Source of the DNA: Glycomyces algeriensis
Lineage (GTDB): Bacteria; Actinomycetota; Actinomycetes; Mycobacteriales; Micromonosporaceae
DNA: 64,000 nt
Direction of reading: 5' to 3'
NCBI RefSeq assembly: GCF_027622855.1
Contig: NZ_JAPZVR010000001.1
Coordinates: 638,864-702,863, forward strand
The notes beneath the pieces were generated by a model, which searched no databases, was not told the DNA's origin, and saw only the letters and a list, made by a program, of their open reading frames with translations. Below are positions 39,423 through 48,890 of the stretch, piece after piece. The translations under genes were made by a program, and so were the position numbers. Position 1 is the stretch's first letter. The number at the start of each line of letters is the position of its first letter.

Positions 39423-41876
39423 ATGCCGAACCCGCCTTCCTCCCTGAACCGCCGCCTACTGCTCGGAGGGGCGCTCGGGGTCGCCGGCATCGGCGTGGGC
39501 GCCGGAGGGGCGGCCTTCTTCCTGCGCCCGGACGAGCCCGCGTCCATCGCCGCCTCCGACGACCTCAGCATTCCCACGCTCGACTTCAACGGACTGCGGG
39601 CGCGCGCCGCCGAACTCCTCGTCGGCGGCGAGTTCGACCCGTCCGACCCCGAGTACGCACCCGCGATCGCCCGGATCGAGACCGAGGCCGCCGAGCTGTG
39701 GGACACGATGGACCGCAGCGAGGGGCGCACCGCCGTCTGGCCCGACCTCGACCCGGTCTCCAAGGCCGCCAACTTCAACAACTCCTTCCGACAGCTCTAC
39801 CGGATCGCCACCGCCTGGGCCACGCCCGGCACCTCCCAGTACGGCGACGAGGCGATCGCGGCCGCGATCGCCGAAAGCCTCGGCCTGCTCTACGACGAGG
39901 GCTACAACGAGCGCGTCGAACAGGTCGACAACTGGTACTGGTGGGAGATCGGCTCGCCCACCGCCCTGCTGAAGATGTGCGTGATCCTCTACGACCACAT
40001 CCCCGCCGAGCGGATGCAGCAGTACTTCGCGGCCGTCGACCGCTGGTGCCCCGACGCCGACATGCGGGTGGTCAACCCCGTGATCCACGAGGTCGGCGCC
40101 AACCGCGCCGACAAGGCCGTCATCCTGGCGCTGCGCGGCATCCTCGGCGAGGACGACGAGAAGCTGCGGCTCGCCCGCGACGGCCTCTCCGGCACCACCA
40201 CCGACGAAGGCCGCCACAGCCTCTTCCAGTACGTCACCGAGGACGACGGCTTCTACCGCGACGGCTCGCTCATCCAGCATGACAACGTGCCCTACGCCGC
40301 CGCGTACGGCACCACGCTCCTCTCCTCGGCCGGGATGGCCGTGTCGCTCCTCGCGGGCTCGGCGGGCGAGGTGGTGGACGAGAACCTGCCGGTGCTCTAC
40401 GACGCGGTCGAACTGAGCTTCGAGCCGTTCCTCGAGGACGGCCTGTTCATGGACTGCGTGTACGGGCGCGGCGTCTCCCGCCCCGAGCAGCGCGACCACA
40501 CCAACGGCGCCGCCTTCATCACCGCCCTCACGCAGCTGGCCGTCGGCGCCCCGCCGCAGTACCGGGAGCGCTGGCACGCCGTCGTCAAGGGCTGGGCCGA
40601 ACGCTCGCAGGAGACCTTCCCGTATGCCGAGCGCGCCGGGATCGCCGGCCTGAGCCGCGCCCGGGCGATCCTGGAGGACGACGCGGTCGCGCCCGCCCCG
40701 CGCCCCGAGCACAGCCGGGTCTTCGCCGGGATGGACCGCGCCGTGGCCCGCCGCGCCGACTGGTCCTGGGCGCTGTCGATGTCCTCGAACCGGGTGGCGG
40801 CCTACGAGATGGGCAACTGGGAGAACCTGCACGGCTGGTACCTCGGCGACGGCATGACCTACCTCTACCTCCGCACCGACGCCGAGCAGTACAACGACGA
40901 GTTCTGGCCCACCGTGGACCCGTACCGCCTGCCCGGGACCACTGTGGACACCCGGGAGCGGGAAGTCACCGCCGCCTCCGAGGGCATGGTCAAGCACCTG
41001 CCCGAGAACGACGTCGCGGGCGGCGCGGCTCTCGGCGACCGGTACGCGGTCGCGGCGATGGAACTCGTCGCCGACGGCTCCAGCCTGCGCGCCAAGAAGG
41101 CCTGGTTCGTCCTCGACGACGCGGTCGTCGCCCTCGGCGCGGACATCACCGCCTCCGACGGCCGCACCGTCGTCACCACCGTCGAGAACCGGAACCTCGG
41201 CGCCGAAGGCTCGCCGCGCCTCAGCGTGAACGGCGACGAGCAGTCGAGCGAACCGGGCTGGGCCGCCGAACTCGACGACGCCCGCTGGATCCACCTCGAA
41301 GGCGTCGGCGGCTACCTCTTCCCCTCGGGCGCCGAAGGCCTCCGCGGCCTCCGCGAGACCCGCACGGGCGCATGGAACGACATCGAGCAGGGCCCGACCA
41401 CCGGCGGCGGCGACACCGAAGTCCACTCGCGACGGTACGCCACCCTGTGGTTCGACCACGGCACCTCGCCCGCCGCCGCCACCTACGCGTACGTCCTGCT
41501 CCCGACCGCCGACGAGTCCGCGACCGCCACCGCCGCCGGCAGCGACCGGCTCCAGATCCTCGCGAACACGCCTGCAGTGCAAGCGGTCACCGACGGCAGC
41601 CGCATCGCCGCCCACTTCTGGCAGGCCGGCGAGGCCGGAGGCCTCACCTGCGACGGCCCCGCCTCGGTCCTCGTCGCCGAAGAAGACGGCGAGTACACCG
41701 TGGCGATCGCCGACCCCGGCCGCACCACCAGCGAAGTCGTCGTCGAACTCTCCTCCGCCGCCAGCGAAGTCCTCGAAGCCGACGACACCGTCACCGTCGA
41801 GACCGGCGACCGGCCCCGCATCACCGTGCGCACCGAGGGCTCCCTCGGCGCGACCCACACCGTGCGACTGCGCTGA
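39423..41876 (+). CDS. Secreted polysaccharide lyase family 8 (hyaluronate/chondroitin/xanthan lyase type)
   Basis: 817 residues. The start has a twin-arginine-like NRRLLLGGALGVAGIGVGAG signal. The alpha/alpha-toroid domain (about 55-390) contains NWYWWEIGSPTALLKM, catalytic Asn227 in GANRADK, and His286 and Tyr295 in DGSLIQHDNVPYAAAYG. The beta-sandwich domains follow with ARRADWSWALSMSSNRVAAYE and ENLHGWYLGDGMTYLY. It cleaves uronic-acid polysaccharides by beta-elimination; the polymer cannot be told from sequence alone. No other uronide genes are nearby. Confidence 0.9.
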   Translation: MPNPPSSLNRRLLLGGALGVAGIGVGAGGAAFFLRPDEPASIAASDDLSIPTLDFNGLRARAAELLVGGEFDPSDPEYAPAIARIETEAAELWDTMDRSEGRTAVWPDLDPVSKAANFNNSFRQLYRIATAWATPGTSQYGDEAIAAAIAESLGLLYDEGYNERVEQVDNWYWWEIGSPTALLKMCVILYDHIPAERMQQYFAAVDRWCPDADMRVVNPVIHEVGANRADKAVILALRGILGEDDEKLRLARDGLSGTTTDEGRHSLFQYVTEDDGFYRDGSLIQHDNVPYAAAYGTTLLSSAGMAVSLLAGSAGEVVDENLPVLYDAVELSFEPFLEDGLFMDCVYGRGVSRPEQRDHTNGAAFITALTQLAVGAPPQYRERWHAVVKGWAERSQETFPYAERAGIAGLSRARAILEDDAVAPAPRPEHSRVFAGMDRAVARRADWSWALSMSSNRVAAYEMGNWENLHGWYLGDGMTYLYLRTDAEQYNDEFWPTVDPYRLPGTTVDTREREVTAASEGMVKHLPENDVAGGAALGDRYAVAAMELVADGSSLRAKKAWFVLDDAVVALGADITASDGRTVVTTVENRNLGAEGSPRLSVNGDEQSSEPGWAAELDDARWIHLEGVGGYLFPSGAEGLRGLRETRTGAWNDIEQGPTTGGGDTEVHSRRYATLWFDHGTSPAAATYAYVLLPTADESATATAAGSDRLQILANTPAVQAVTDGSRIAAHFWQAGEAGGLTCDGPASVLVAEEDGEYTVAIADPGRTTSEVVVELSSAASEVLEADDTVTVETGDRPRITVRTEGSLGATHTVRLR

Positions 41877-41924
41877 CCCGCAAGGCGATTCCGCGCGAAG
41901 CGGCCCCGCCCGGCCCGCCCGAAC

Positions 41925-42500
41925 TCAGCGCCGCTCGAGTGCGGCGCGCACCTCGGGCCGCGACAGCAGCCACACCGCCGCGGCCGCGCCGACGACCAGC
42001 AGCACCTGCACCACGGTCTCGACCGCCTCCACCCACCCGGGGAACGCGTCGAAGACCCGCGCGGCCACCAGGGTGTCCGCCTGGTTCGCGCCCGCTTCCG
42101 CGAACCGCCGCCCGAGGTTCAGCAGCCCCGGCACCGCGCACAGCGCGACCGCGACGATCGCCGTCCACAGCGTGAACCCCCGTGCCGTCGTGGCCGTCCG
42201 CGCCGCGAGGATCGCCGCGACCAGGAACAGCACCGCGAAGACCACATAGGCCAGCAGCGACACCCAGTACGGCAGGTACCAGCCCATAGGCCCGAGCTGC
42301 TCGCACGGGAATGACCGGTCGCTCCACCCGCCGGGCGGCTCCAGGTCCATCACGTCCCCGCAGGCCTCCGCAGAGACGTTCGCGAACCGCCCGTACATGG
42401 CGACCTTCACGACCGCAGCCGCCGCGAGCACCGCGGCCAGCGCCCACAGCACCGCGCTCGCGAGCCCGAGTGCGCGCGGTCGCATCGCGTTCGCGTCCAT
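41925..42500 (-). CDS. Membrane protein of unknown function
   Basis: 191 residues with four hydrophobic helices (about 10-32, 70-97, 107-127 and 160-180). Between the first two lies an outside loop with two Cys in SAEACGDVMD and RSFPCEQLGP, likely a disulfide. No family was recognised. AGGAGG stands just before the ATG at 42500. It follows kdpE on the same strand after 51 bases and could be cotranscribed with the kdpDE genes. Confidence 0.75.
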   Translation of the reverse strand: MDANAMRPRALGLASAVLWALAAVLAAAAVVKVAMYGRFANVSAEACGDVMDLEPPGGWSDRSFPCEQLGPMGWYLPYWVSLLAYVVFAVLFLVAAILAARTATTARGFTLWTAIVAVALCAVPGLLNLGRRFAEAGANQADTLVAARVFDAFPGWVEAVETVVQVLLVVGAAAAVWLLSRPEVRAALERR

Positions 42501-42551
42501 GGTGCCTCCTAGTTGCCGACTGACCACATGGTACGAACCGCGCGCCACGGC

Positions 42552-43226
42552 TCAGGGCCGGAAGCGGTAGCCCATGCCCGGTTCGGTGAGGAGGTGCACC
42601 GGGCGGGCCGGGTCGGCCTCGAGCTTGCGGCGCAACTGGGCCATGTACTGGCGCAGGTAGTTCGTCTCGCGGTCGTAGTTGGGCCCCCACACGCGGTGCA
42701 GGAGCTCGCGCTGGCCGACGAGCTTGCCCGGATTGCGCAGGAGCACCTCGAGGAGCTGCCACTCGGTCTTGGTGAGCCGCACCTTCTCACCGTCGCGGAC
42801 GACCTCGCGGGCCGCGAGGTCCACGGTGGCCGAGCCGATTGCGGTCACGGGGGAGTCGCCGCCGCCGCTGCCGCGGCGGGTCGCGGCGCGGACGCGGGCG
42901 AGGAGTTCGCCGATGTCGAACGGCTTGGTCACGTAGTCGTCGGCGCCGGCGTCGAGCGCGGCGATCTTCTCGGCGCTCGCGGCCCGGCCCGAGAGCACCA
43001 GGATGGGCGCGCTCGTCCAGCCCCGCAGCCCCGCGATGACCTCGGTGCCGTCCATGTCGGGCAGGCCGAGGTCGAGCACGACGAGGTCGGGGACGAACGC
43101 GGCGGCGGCGCGCAGCGCCTGCGCCCCGTCCGGCGCGGTCGCCACCTCGTACCCGTGCGCGCTCAGGTTGATCCGCAACGCCCTCGCGATCTGCGGTTCG
43201 TCGTCCACGACCAGGATCTTGATCAC
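42552..43226 (-). CDS. kdpE: KdpE-type response regulator
   Basis: 224 residues. The receiver has ILVVDDEPQIARALRINLSA, the phosphoacceptor Asp in LVVLDLGLPDMDG (about residue 52) and the Lys in DDYVTKPFDIGEL. The OmpR-type winged helix has LTKTEWQLLEVLLRNPGKLV and NYLRQYMAQLRRKLE, both KdpE-like. GTG 43226 overlaps the kdpD stop (GTGA). No kdpFABC pump genes lie in the window. Confidence 0.92.
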   Translation of the reverse strand: MIKILVVDDEPQIARALRINLSAHGYEVATAPDGAQALRAAAAFVPDLVVLDLGLPDMDGTEVIAGLRGWTSAPILVLSGRAASAEKIAALDAGADDYVTKPFDIGELLARVRAATRRGSGGGDSPVTAIGSATVDLAAREVVRDGEKVRLTKTEWQLLEVLLRNPGKLVGQRELLHRVWGPNYDRETNYLRQYMAQLRRKLEADPARPVHLLTEPGMGYRFRP

Positions 43227-45784
43227 TCCGTGCCCTTCTCTTCCACCTGCGGCAGCGCCAGCACCATCGTCAGTCCGCCGCCCGGTGTCGCCTCGGCGAC
43301 GAGCGAGCCGCCCATCGCCTCCGCGAGGCCGCGCGAGAGCGCGAGCCCCAGCCCGACCCCGCTGGTGTTGTCGCGGTCGCCGAGCCGCTGGAACGGCGTG
43401 AACATGAGCTCCCGGCTCTCGTCGGGCACGCCCGGGCCGCGGTCGACCACGCGCAGCTCCACGAGGCTCCCGTGGCGTCCCGCGATGACCAGGGGCGGTT
43501 CGCCCTCCGGGCTGAACCGCAGGGCGTTCGCCACCACGTTCACCAGGATGCGCTGCAGCAGACCGGGGTCGGCCCGCACCTCCGGCAGGTCCGGGGCCAC
43601 GTCGAGGCGCACGGCCGCGGCGGCCTCCCCGATCTCGTCGAGCGCCCACGGCACCGCGTCGTCAAGCGCCACAGGCACCGGGTTCGCGCCGAGCACCCCG
43701 GCCTGGAGGCGGCTCATGTCGAGCAGGTTGTCGACCAGGCTCGTGAGCCGCGCCAGGGAGGTCTCGGCGGCCTCCAGCAGCTCGTCGCGCTCCTCCCGCG
43801 TGAACAGGTCCCCTGTGGACCGCAGGCTGGAGACGGCGACGCGCGCGGACGCGAGCGGGGTGCGCAGGTCGTGCGAGACGGCCGCGAGGAGGGCCGTGCG
43901 GAGCTTGTCGGTGTCGGTGAGCCGCTGCACGGCGGCGGCCTGGCGCTCGAGGCGTTCGCGTTCGAGCGCGGCGGCCGCGTGCATCGCGAAGGCCTGCGCG
44001 ATCCGCCGGTCCGCGGCCTCCAGGGTGTGCCCGCGCAGGGCCAGCGCGAGGTCGTCGCTGATGGGCAGGTCGTTCTCGGCCGTCCCCGGGCTCGCGCAGC
44101 CTTCACCGGCGCATGCGACGATGCGCCACAGCCGCGGGTCCTGCCGCTCGGCCGGGCCCGCCCCGGCCTCGGTGCGCTCCAGGAGCGTCGCCGACTCGAG
44201 CGAGAACGTCTCGCGCAGCTGCTCCAGCAGGTCCTCGACCCGGCTGCCGCCGCGCAGCACGCTGCCGGCGAGGGTCGCGAGGGTCTGCGCCTCGGTGCTC
44301 GCGCGCGCGGCGAGGCGCGCCCGCGCGGCCGAGAGGTTGACGACCCCCGCCCCGCCCAGAGCGAGGGCGATGAAGATCGCCAGGGAGATCAGCTGCTCCT
44401 GGTCGTGCACCTTGAACGTGTTGAACGGCTTGGTGAAGAAGTAGTTGAGCAGCAGGCTGCCCGTGAGCGCGCCGAGCAGCGCGGGCCACATGCCGCCGGT
44501 GAGGGTCAGGCCGAGGACCGCGGTGAGGACGATGAGGATCATCGTGGTGAGCGAGAGCTCCTCGTGCAGCGGCAGGAGCGCCATGCACAGGGCCGGGATC
44601 CCCAGGACCGCGAGTGCGATGCCGAGCCGGCGGCGGCCGCCGACGACGCCGCGGCCCGCCCGGGTGCGCCTCACCGTGGCGACCCGCTCGTGGCTCACCA
44701 GGTGGACGTCGATCTTCCCGGAGCTCGCGGTGGTCGTGACGCCGACGCCGCGCGAGAGCATCTGCGCGAACCGGCCCCGGCGGGACGCCCCGAGCACCAG
44801 CTGGGTCGCGTTCACACCGCGCGCGAACTCCAGGAGCGCGTTCGGGATCGTGCGCCCGACGACCTGGTGGTAGGAGCCGCCGAGGTCTTCGACGAGGTTC
44901 CGCTGCCGGGCGAGGTTCCGCGCGGAGCGCGCGCTGGTGAGGCCGTCGCCCGAGGCCACGTAGACGGCCTTGAGGTCGGCCCCGCCGGAGCGGGCGGCGA
45001 TGCGGGCGGCGCGGCGGATGAGCGTGTCGCCCTCGTCGCCGCCCGAGAGCGCCACGACGACGCGCTCCTTGGACTCCCAGGTGGCGGTGATGTGCTGGGC
45101 CTCGCGGTACTGCTCGAGCTGGTCCTCGACCTTGTCGGCCAGCCAGAGCAGCGCGATCTCGCGCAGCGCGGTGAGGTTCCCGACCCGGAAGTAGTTCGCG
45201 AGGGCGGGCCCCACCTTCTCCGGCGGGTACACGTTGCCGTGGATCATCCTGCGGCGCAGGGCCTCCGGCGTGATGTCCGCCAGTTCGACCTGGTCGGCGC
45301 GGCGCACGACCTCGTCGGGCACCGCCTCCTCCTGCGCCACCCCGGTGATCTGGGCGACGACGTCGCCGAGCGAGGCGAGGTCCTGCACGTTCACGGTGGA
45401 GATTACGTCGATGCCGGCGTCGAGCAGTTCGTCGACGTCCTGCCAGCGCTTCTCGTTGCGGGAGCCGGGCGCGTTGGCGTGCGCGAGCTCGTCGACGATC
45501 GCCACTGCGGGCGCCCGCGCGATGACGGCGTCCACGTCGAGTTCGCCGACACCGGCCACGGTCTTGCGCGGCACGGTCTCGAGGCCGTCGAGGAGTTCGG
45601 CGGTGTGGGGCCGCCCGTGGGTCTCCACGAGGCCGATGACGACGTCGGTGCCGCGCTCGCCGCGCCTGCGGGCCTCTTCGAGCGCGGCGAAGGTCTTGCC
45701 GGCCCCCGGGGCGGCGCCGAGGTAGATCCGCAGTTGTCCGCGTGGCACGGACCCATCATTCCCCGTGTCCGGGGGTTCGGCCAT
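43223..45784 (-). CDS. kdpD: KdpD-type sensor histidine kinase
   Basis: 853 residues with the full KdpD plan. The N-terminal KdpD domain has Walker A LGAAPGAGKTFAALEEARRR and AIVDELAHANAPGSRNEKRW. A universal-stress-like domain lies around 245-365, four membrane helices around 395-500, and a GAF-like region around 515-640. The HisKA site is SHDLRTPLASARVAVSSL, then the ATPase domain with NALRFSPEGEPP and GVGLGLALSRGLAEAMGG. It senses K+ limitation, turgor or c-di-AMP in known cases. As kdpFABC is absent, it may control other K+ genes or act at a distance. Confidence 0.93.
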   Translation of the reverse strand: MAEPPDTGNDGSVPRGQLRIYLGAAPGAGKTFAALEEARRRGERGTDVVIGLVETHGRPHTAELLDGLETVPRKTVAGVGELDVDAVIARAPAVAIVDELAHANAPGSRNEKRWQDVDELLDAGIDVISTVNVQDLASLGDVVAQITGVAQEEAVPDEVVRRADQVELADITPEALRRRMIHGNVYPPEKVGPALANYFRVGNLTALREIALLWLADKVEDQLEQYREAQHITATWESKERVVVALSGGDEGDTLIRRAARIAARSGGADLKAVYVASGDGLTSARSARNLARQRNLVEDLGGSYHQVVGRTIPNALLEFARGVNATQLVLGASRRGRFAQMLSRGVGVTTTASSGKIDVHLVSHERVATVRRTRAGRGVVGGRRRLGIALAVLGIPALCMALLPLHEELSLTTMILIVLTAVLGLTLTGGMWPALLGALTGSLLLNYFFTKPFNTFKVHDQEQLISLAIFIALALGGAGVVNLSAARARLAARASTEAQTLATLAGSVLRGGSRVEDLLEQLRETFSLESATLLERTEAGAGPAERQDPRLWRIVACAGEGCASPGTAENDLPISDDLALALRGHTLEAADRRIAQAFAMHAAAALERERLERQAAAVQRLTDTDKLRTALLAAVSHDLRTPLASARVAVSSLRSTGDLFTREERDELLEAAETSLARLTSLVDNLLDMSRLQAGVLGANPVPVALDDAVPWALDEIGEAAAAVRLDVAPDLPEVRADPGLLQRILVNVVANALRFSPEGEPPLVIAGRHGSLVELRVVDRGPGVPDESRELMFTPFQRLGDRDNTSGVGLGLALSRGLAEAMGGSLVAEATPGGGLTMVLALPQVEEKGTE

Positions 45785-45806
45785 CAAGAAAGCGTCAAAC
45801 GTGGCC

Positions 45807-47021
45807 TCAGGTACGCCGCGCCCGGGTGCGGGCCGGGGGTTCGCCGCTGAGGAACCGCTCGATGACGGGGGTCGCGGCGCCCTTGGCCACCGCGTCGGGG
45901 CCGAGGAGCCCGGGTTCGATGCGGGCGGTCGCGAACGGCTGGCCGAGCGCGTACGCCCCGGCCGCCGCCTGGATGCCGGCGAGCCGGCGCTGGGCGAGCA
46001 TGAGCCCGGCCCAGCCGCCGATGACGATGAGCTCGGGGTTGAAGAGGTTGAGCAGGTCGGCCAGGCCCGCGCCGAGGTACTCGACCGTCTCGTCGACGAC
46101 GGCGACGGCGGCGGGGGAGGGGTCGTCGAGGAGCCGTTCGAGGTCGGCCTCCTCGCCTTGGCCGGAGAGTTCGACGACGCCGGTCGCGGCGAGGTACCGG
46201 TCGAGGATGCCCTCCGCGCCCACGTAGGCCTCCAGGCATCCGCGGGAGCCGCAGCGGCAGGGCCGCCCGGCGACGGCCATGGTGGTGTGGCCCCATTCGC
46301 CGGCGCTGGATCCGGCGCCGCGGTAGAGGGCGCCGCCCGCGACGATGCAGGAGCCGACGCCCGAGCCGATGAGCGCGATCACGGCGTTCTGGGCGCCGCG
46401 CCCGGCGCCGAACCAGAGTTCGGCCTGGCCCATGGTCATCGCGCCGTTCTCGACGTGCACGGGCAGCGGGTCGAGGCGTTCCATCAGCATGCGGCCCAAG
46501 GGGACGGCGTCCCAGCCGAAGGCCTTGGCGTGGATGACGCCGTCGGGCCCGTACTCGACGATGCCGGGCATGGCGACGCCGACGCCGAGCACGGGGGCGG
46601 CCCCGGCTTCGGCGACGACCTCTTTGACGCCCGCGACGATGTGCTCGATGACCGTGGCGGGGTCGTGGCGGCCGGGGGCGAGGGCGTAGCGGGCGCCGGC
46701 GCGCTCGTCGAGCTTGAGGTCCATCAGCTCGACGCGGACCTGGGTCTCGCCGACGTCGACGCCGACGACCCGGGCGTGGCCGGGGTCGACTTCGAGGAGG
46801 ATCTGGGGCCTCCCGCCGTCGGACTCGACCTTGCCGGCCTCGCGCAGGACGCCGTCGGCGAGGAGCTCGGCGGTCACGTTCGAGATGGTCGCGGTGCTCA
46901 GTCCGGTGGCGGGCGCGAGGTCGCGGCGGGTGAGCGGGCCGTCGAAGTAGAGGGTCCGCAGCAGGCTCATGCGGTTGCCGAGCTTGAGGTCGCGCGTGGT
47001 CCTGTGCCTAGGGGCTTCCAT
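45807..47021 (-). CDS. ROK-family (NagC/XylR-like) repressor of the beta-glucoside module
   Basis: 404 residues. The N-terminal winged helix (about 20-75) has FDGPLTRRDLAPATGLSTAT. The sugar-kinase-like ROK domain has VVGVDVGETQVRVELMD, GVGVAMPGIV, the zinc motif CRCGSRGCLEAY and GEWGHTT. Repressors of this type bind a sugar in the ROK pocket. It is divergent from an importer plus GH1 operon. Inference: it represses that operon at the CTTA/TAAG palindromes in the shared region. Confidence 0.92.
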   Translation of the reverse strand: MEAPRHRTTRDLKLGNRMSLLRTLYFDGPLTRRDLAPATGLSTATISNVTAELLADGVLREAGKVESDGGRPQILLEVDPGHARVVGVDVGETQVRVELMDLKLDERAGARYALAPGRHDPATVIEHIVAGVKEVVAEAGAAPVLGVGVAMPGIVEYGPDGVIHAKAFGWDAVPLGRMLMERLDPLPVHVENGAMTMGQAELWFGAGRGAQNAVIALIGSGVGSCIVAGGALYRGAGSSAGEWGHTTMAVAGRPCRCGSRGCLEAYVGAEGILDRYLAATGVVELSGQGEEADLERLLDDPSPAAVAVVDETVEYLGAGLADLLNLFNPELIVIGGWAGLMLAQRRLAGIQAAAGAYALGQPFATARIEPGLLGPDAVAKGAATPVIERFLSGEPPARTRARRT

Positions 47022-47072
47022 CTGTCCACCAGTCCGTTATCGGTCCGGGACCATGCCGTTATGTCGAAGGGA

Positions 47073-47118
47073 TTGACGGCACGTGTCCGAATACTTAATC
47101 TAAGTCTTAGTAGTAAGT
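47073..47118 (+). promoter_or_regulatory. Promoter and operator of the beta-glucoside operon
   Basis: TTGACG (47073-47078), 17 bases and TAATCT (47096-47101) form a strong promoter. The -10 lies inside ACTTAATCTAAGT (47093-47105), a perfect dyad. A second dyad CTTAGTAGTAAG (47106-47117) adjoins it. Two CTTA/TAAG palindromes over the -10 and start site are a likely ROK operator. Confidence 0.72.
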
Positions 47119-47288
47119 CATATACTACTGCGCCAGCCTACCTCCGGTCCGCACGACGGATCGCACCGAACCGGCCCCGAACCCGGCTCCGGCCCCCGTC
47201 CCGCAACGCGACATCTCCACAAAGGAACTTTCCAAATATCCCTCCCGAGCTGCGGATCCCCCTCCGCGGCCGTACATAGGAGCATCCC

Positions 47289-48698
47289 ATGAGGATCACA
47301 CCTCTCTTCCGCGGACGCGGCGCCCACGCCGCCCGCGCCATAGCGGTCGGCACCGTCGCCGCCCTGGCCACGACCGCCTGCATCGGCGGCGGCGGCTCGA
47401 GCGACTCCGGGCGCGTCGAGATCCGCTGGTTCGTCGGCATGGGCGCCGGCACCGACGCCCCCACCATCCCCGCCCAGGAGGCGGTGGTCGAGGAGTTCAA
47501 CGCCAGCCAGGACGAGATCGAACTGGTCCTCGAGGTCGTGGACGCCGACCAGGCCCCGAACATCCTCTCCACCCAGATCGCCACGGGCGACGCCCCGGAC
47601 ATCGTGGGCCCCATGGGCATCCGCGGCCGCTCGTCGTTCCCCGGCGCCTGGCTCGACCTCACGCCGCACATCGAGGAGAACGACTACGACCTCAGCGACT
47701 TCGACCAGGCCCTGGTCGACTTCTACCGGATCGAGGAGGAGGGTCAGATCGGCCTGCCGTTCGCGGTCTTCCCGTCCTTCATGTACGTGAACCTCGACCT
47801 GTTCGACGAGGCCGGACTGCCCTACCCGCCCCAGGAGTACGGCGCGCCCTACATCGACGCCGACGGCAACGAGAAGCCCTGGGACATCGCGACGATGACC
47901 GAGCTCGCCAAGCGGCTCACCGTCGACGCCGACGGCAACGACGCCAACAGCCCCGACTTCGACCCGGGCAACATCGTCCAGTTCGGCTTCGGCAACCTCC
48001 ACGCCGACATCCGCGCCCAGTCCACCCTCTTCGGCGCCGGCAGCCTCGTCGACGCCGAAGGCGACGCGCAGATCCCGGAGCACTGGGTCGAGGCCCAGCA
48101 GTGGTACTACGACGGCATGTGGAAGGACCACTTCATGCCGAACGGCCCGTACGGCGAGTCCGACATGCTCAATGCCGGCTCGTGGTTCGAGTCGGGCAAC
48201 CTCGCCATGGGCAACACCCACCTGTGGTACGCCACCTGCTGCATGGGCGGGTTCGAAGGCAGCTGGGACACCGCGGCGGTCCCGTCGTTCAACGGCACCA
48301 CCACCGCGAAGCTGCACGCCGACACCTTCTCGATCACCAAGGACACCGAGCACGCCGACGAGGCCTTCACGGTCCTCACCCACCTCCTCGGCGACGCCGC
48401 GGAGGAGCTGACCACCACCTACGGCGGCATGCCCGCGCGCATCAGCCTCCAGGACGGCTACTTCGACCGCGTCGGCGCCGCGAGCTTCGAAGGCCAGGAC
48501 ATCAACTGGGACACCGCCATCGAAGGCATGTCCTACGTCGACAACCCCCCGCACGAGGGCGGCATGCCCAACTTCCTCGAGGCCGAAGCGGTCCTCGCCG
48601 AGTACGGCACCCGCTTCACCCAGGAGGAGGGGCTCGACATCCCGGCCGAGCTCGAAGCGCTCCGAGCGGACCTCCAAGCGGTCTTCGACGCCGCGTGA
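47289..48698 (+). CDS. Sugar ABC importer substrate-binding lipoprotein (beta-glucoside module)
   Basis: 469 residues of the carbohydrate-binding (CUT1) type. A lipoprotein signal ends in LATTACIGGG (Cys near residue 31). Family landmarks are EIRWFVGMGAGTDAPTI, VVEEFNASQDEIELVLEVVD and GDAPDIVGPMGIRG. A CC pair sits in WYATCCMGG. AGGAG precedes the ATG. It is the first gene of the operon with two permeases and a GH1 enzyme, so it probably binds beta-glucosides or cello-oligosaccharides. Confidence 0.9.
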   Translation: MRITPLFRGRGAHAARAIAVGTVAALATTACIGGGGSSDSGRVEIRWFVGMGAGTDAPTIPAQEAVVEEFNASQDEIELVLEVVDADQAPNILSTQIATGDAPDIVGPMGIRGRSSFPGAWLDLTPHIEENDYDLSDFDQALVDFYRIEEEGQIGLPFAVFPSFMYVNLDLFDEAGLPYPPQEYGAPYIDADGNEKPWDIATMTELAKRLTVDADGNDANSPDFDPGNIVQFGFGNLHADIRAQSTLFGAGSLVDAEGDAQIPEHWVEAQQWYYDGMWKDHFMPNGPYGESDMLNAGSWFESGNLAMGNTHLWYATCCMGGFEGSWDTAAVPSFNGTTTAKLHADTFSITKDTEHADEAFTVLTHLLGDAAEELTTTYGGMPARISLQDGYFDRVGAASFEGQDINWDTAIEGMSYVDNPPHEGGMPNFLEAEAVLAEYGTRFTQEEGLDIPAELEALRADLQAVFDAA

Positions 48699-48713
48699 CC
48701 CCGGGCGGCCTAC

Positions 48714-48800
48714 CCTCGGCGCCTGAACCGACGTAACTGCTCGCAGGCGTCGCCGAGGCCACCGCCCCTCTCCGCCGGGCGGGCTCCGCGCCCGCCCGGC
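48714..48800 (+). promoter_or_regulatory. Intercistronic hairpins between binding protein and permease
   Basis: The first hairpin pairs 48714-48725 with 48744-48758, with a small bulge. The second is perfect: GCCGGGCGGGC (48774-48784) with GCCCGCCCGGC (48790-48800) and a 5-base loop. Such structures often stabilise the binding-protein mRNA and lower expression of the permeases. Confidence 0.6.
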
Positions 48801-48890
48801 ACCCCAAGCGGCACGGCGGCCCCACCGGGGCCCCGACCCGGTCCGCGTTCCGCGCCGCGCACCCACTGCGCCCTCCGAAAGGCAAGACCC

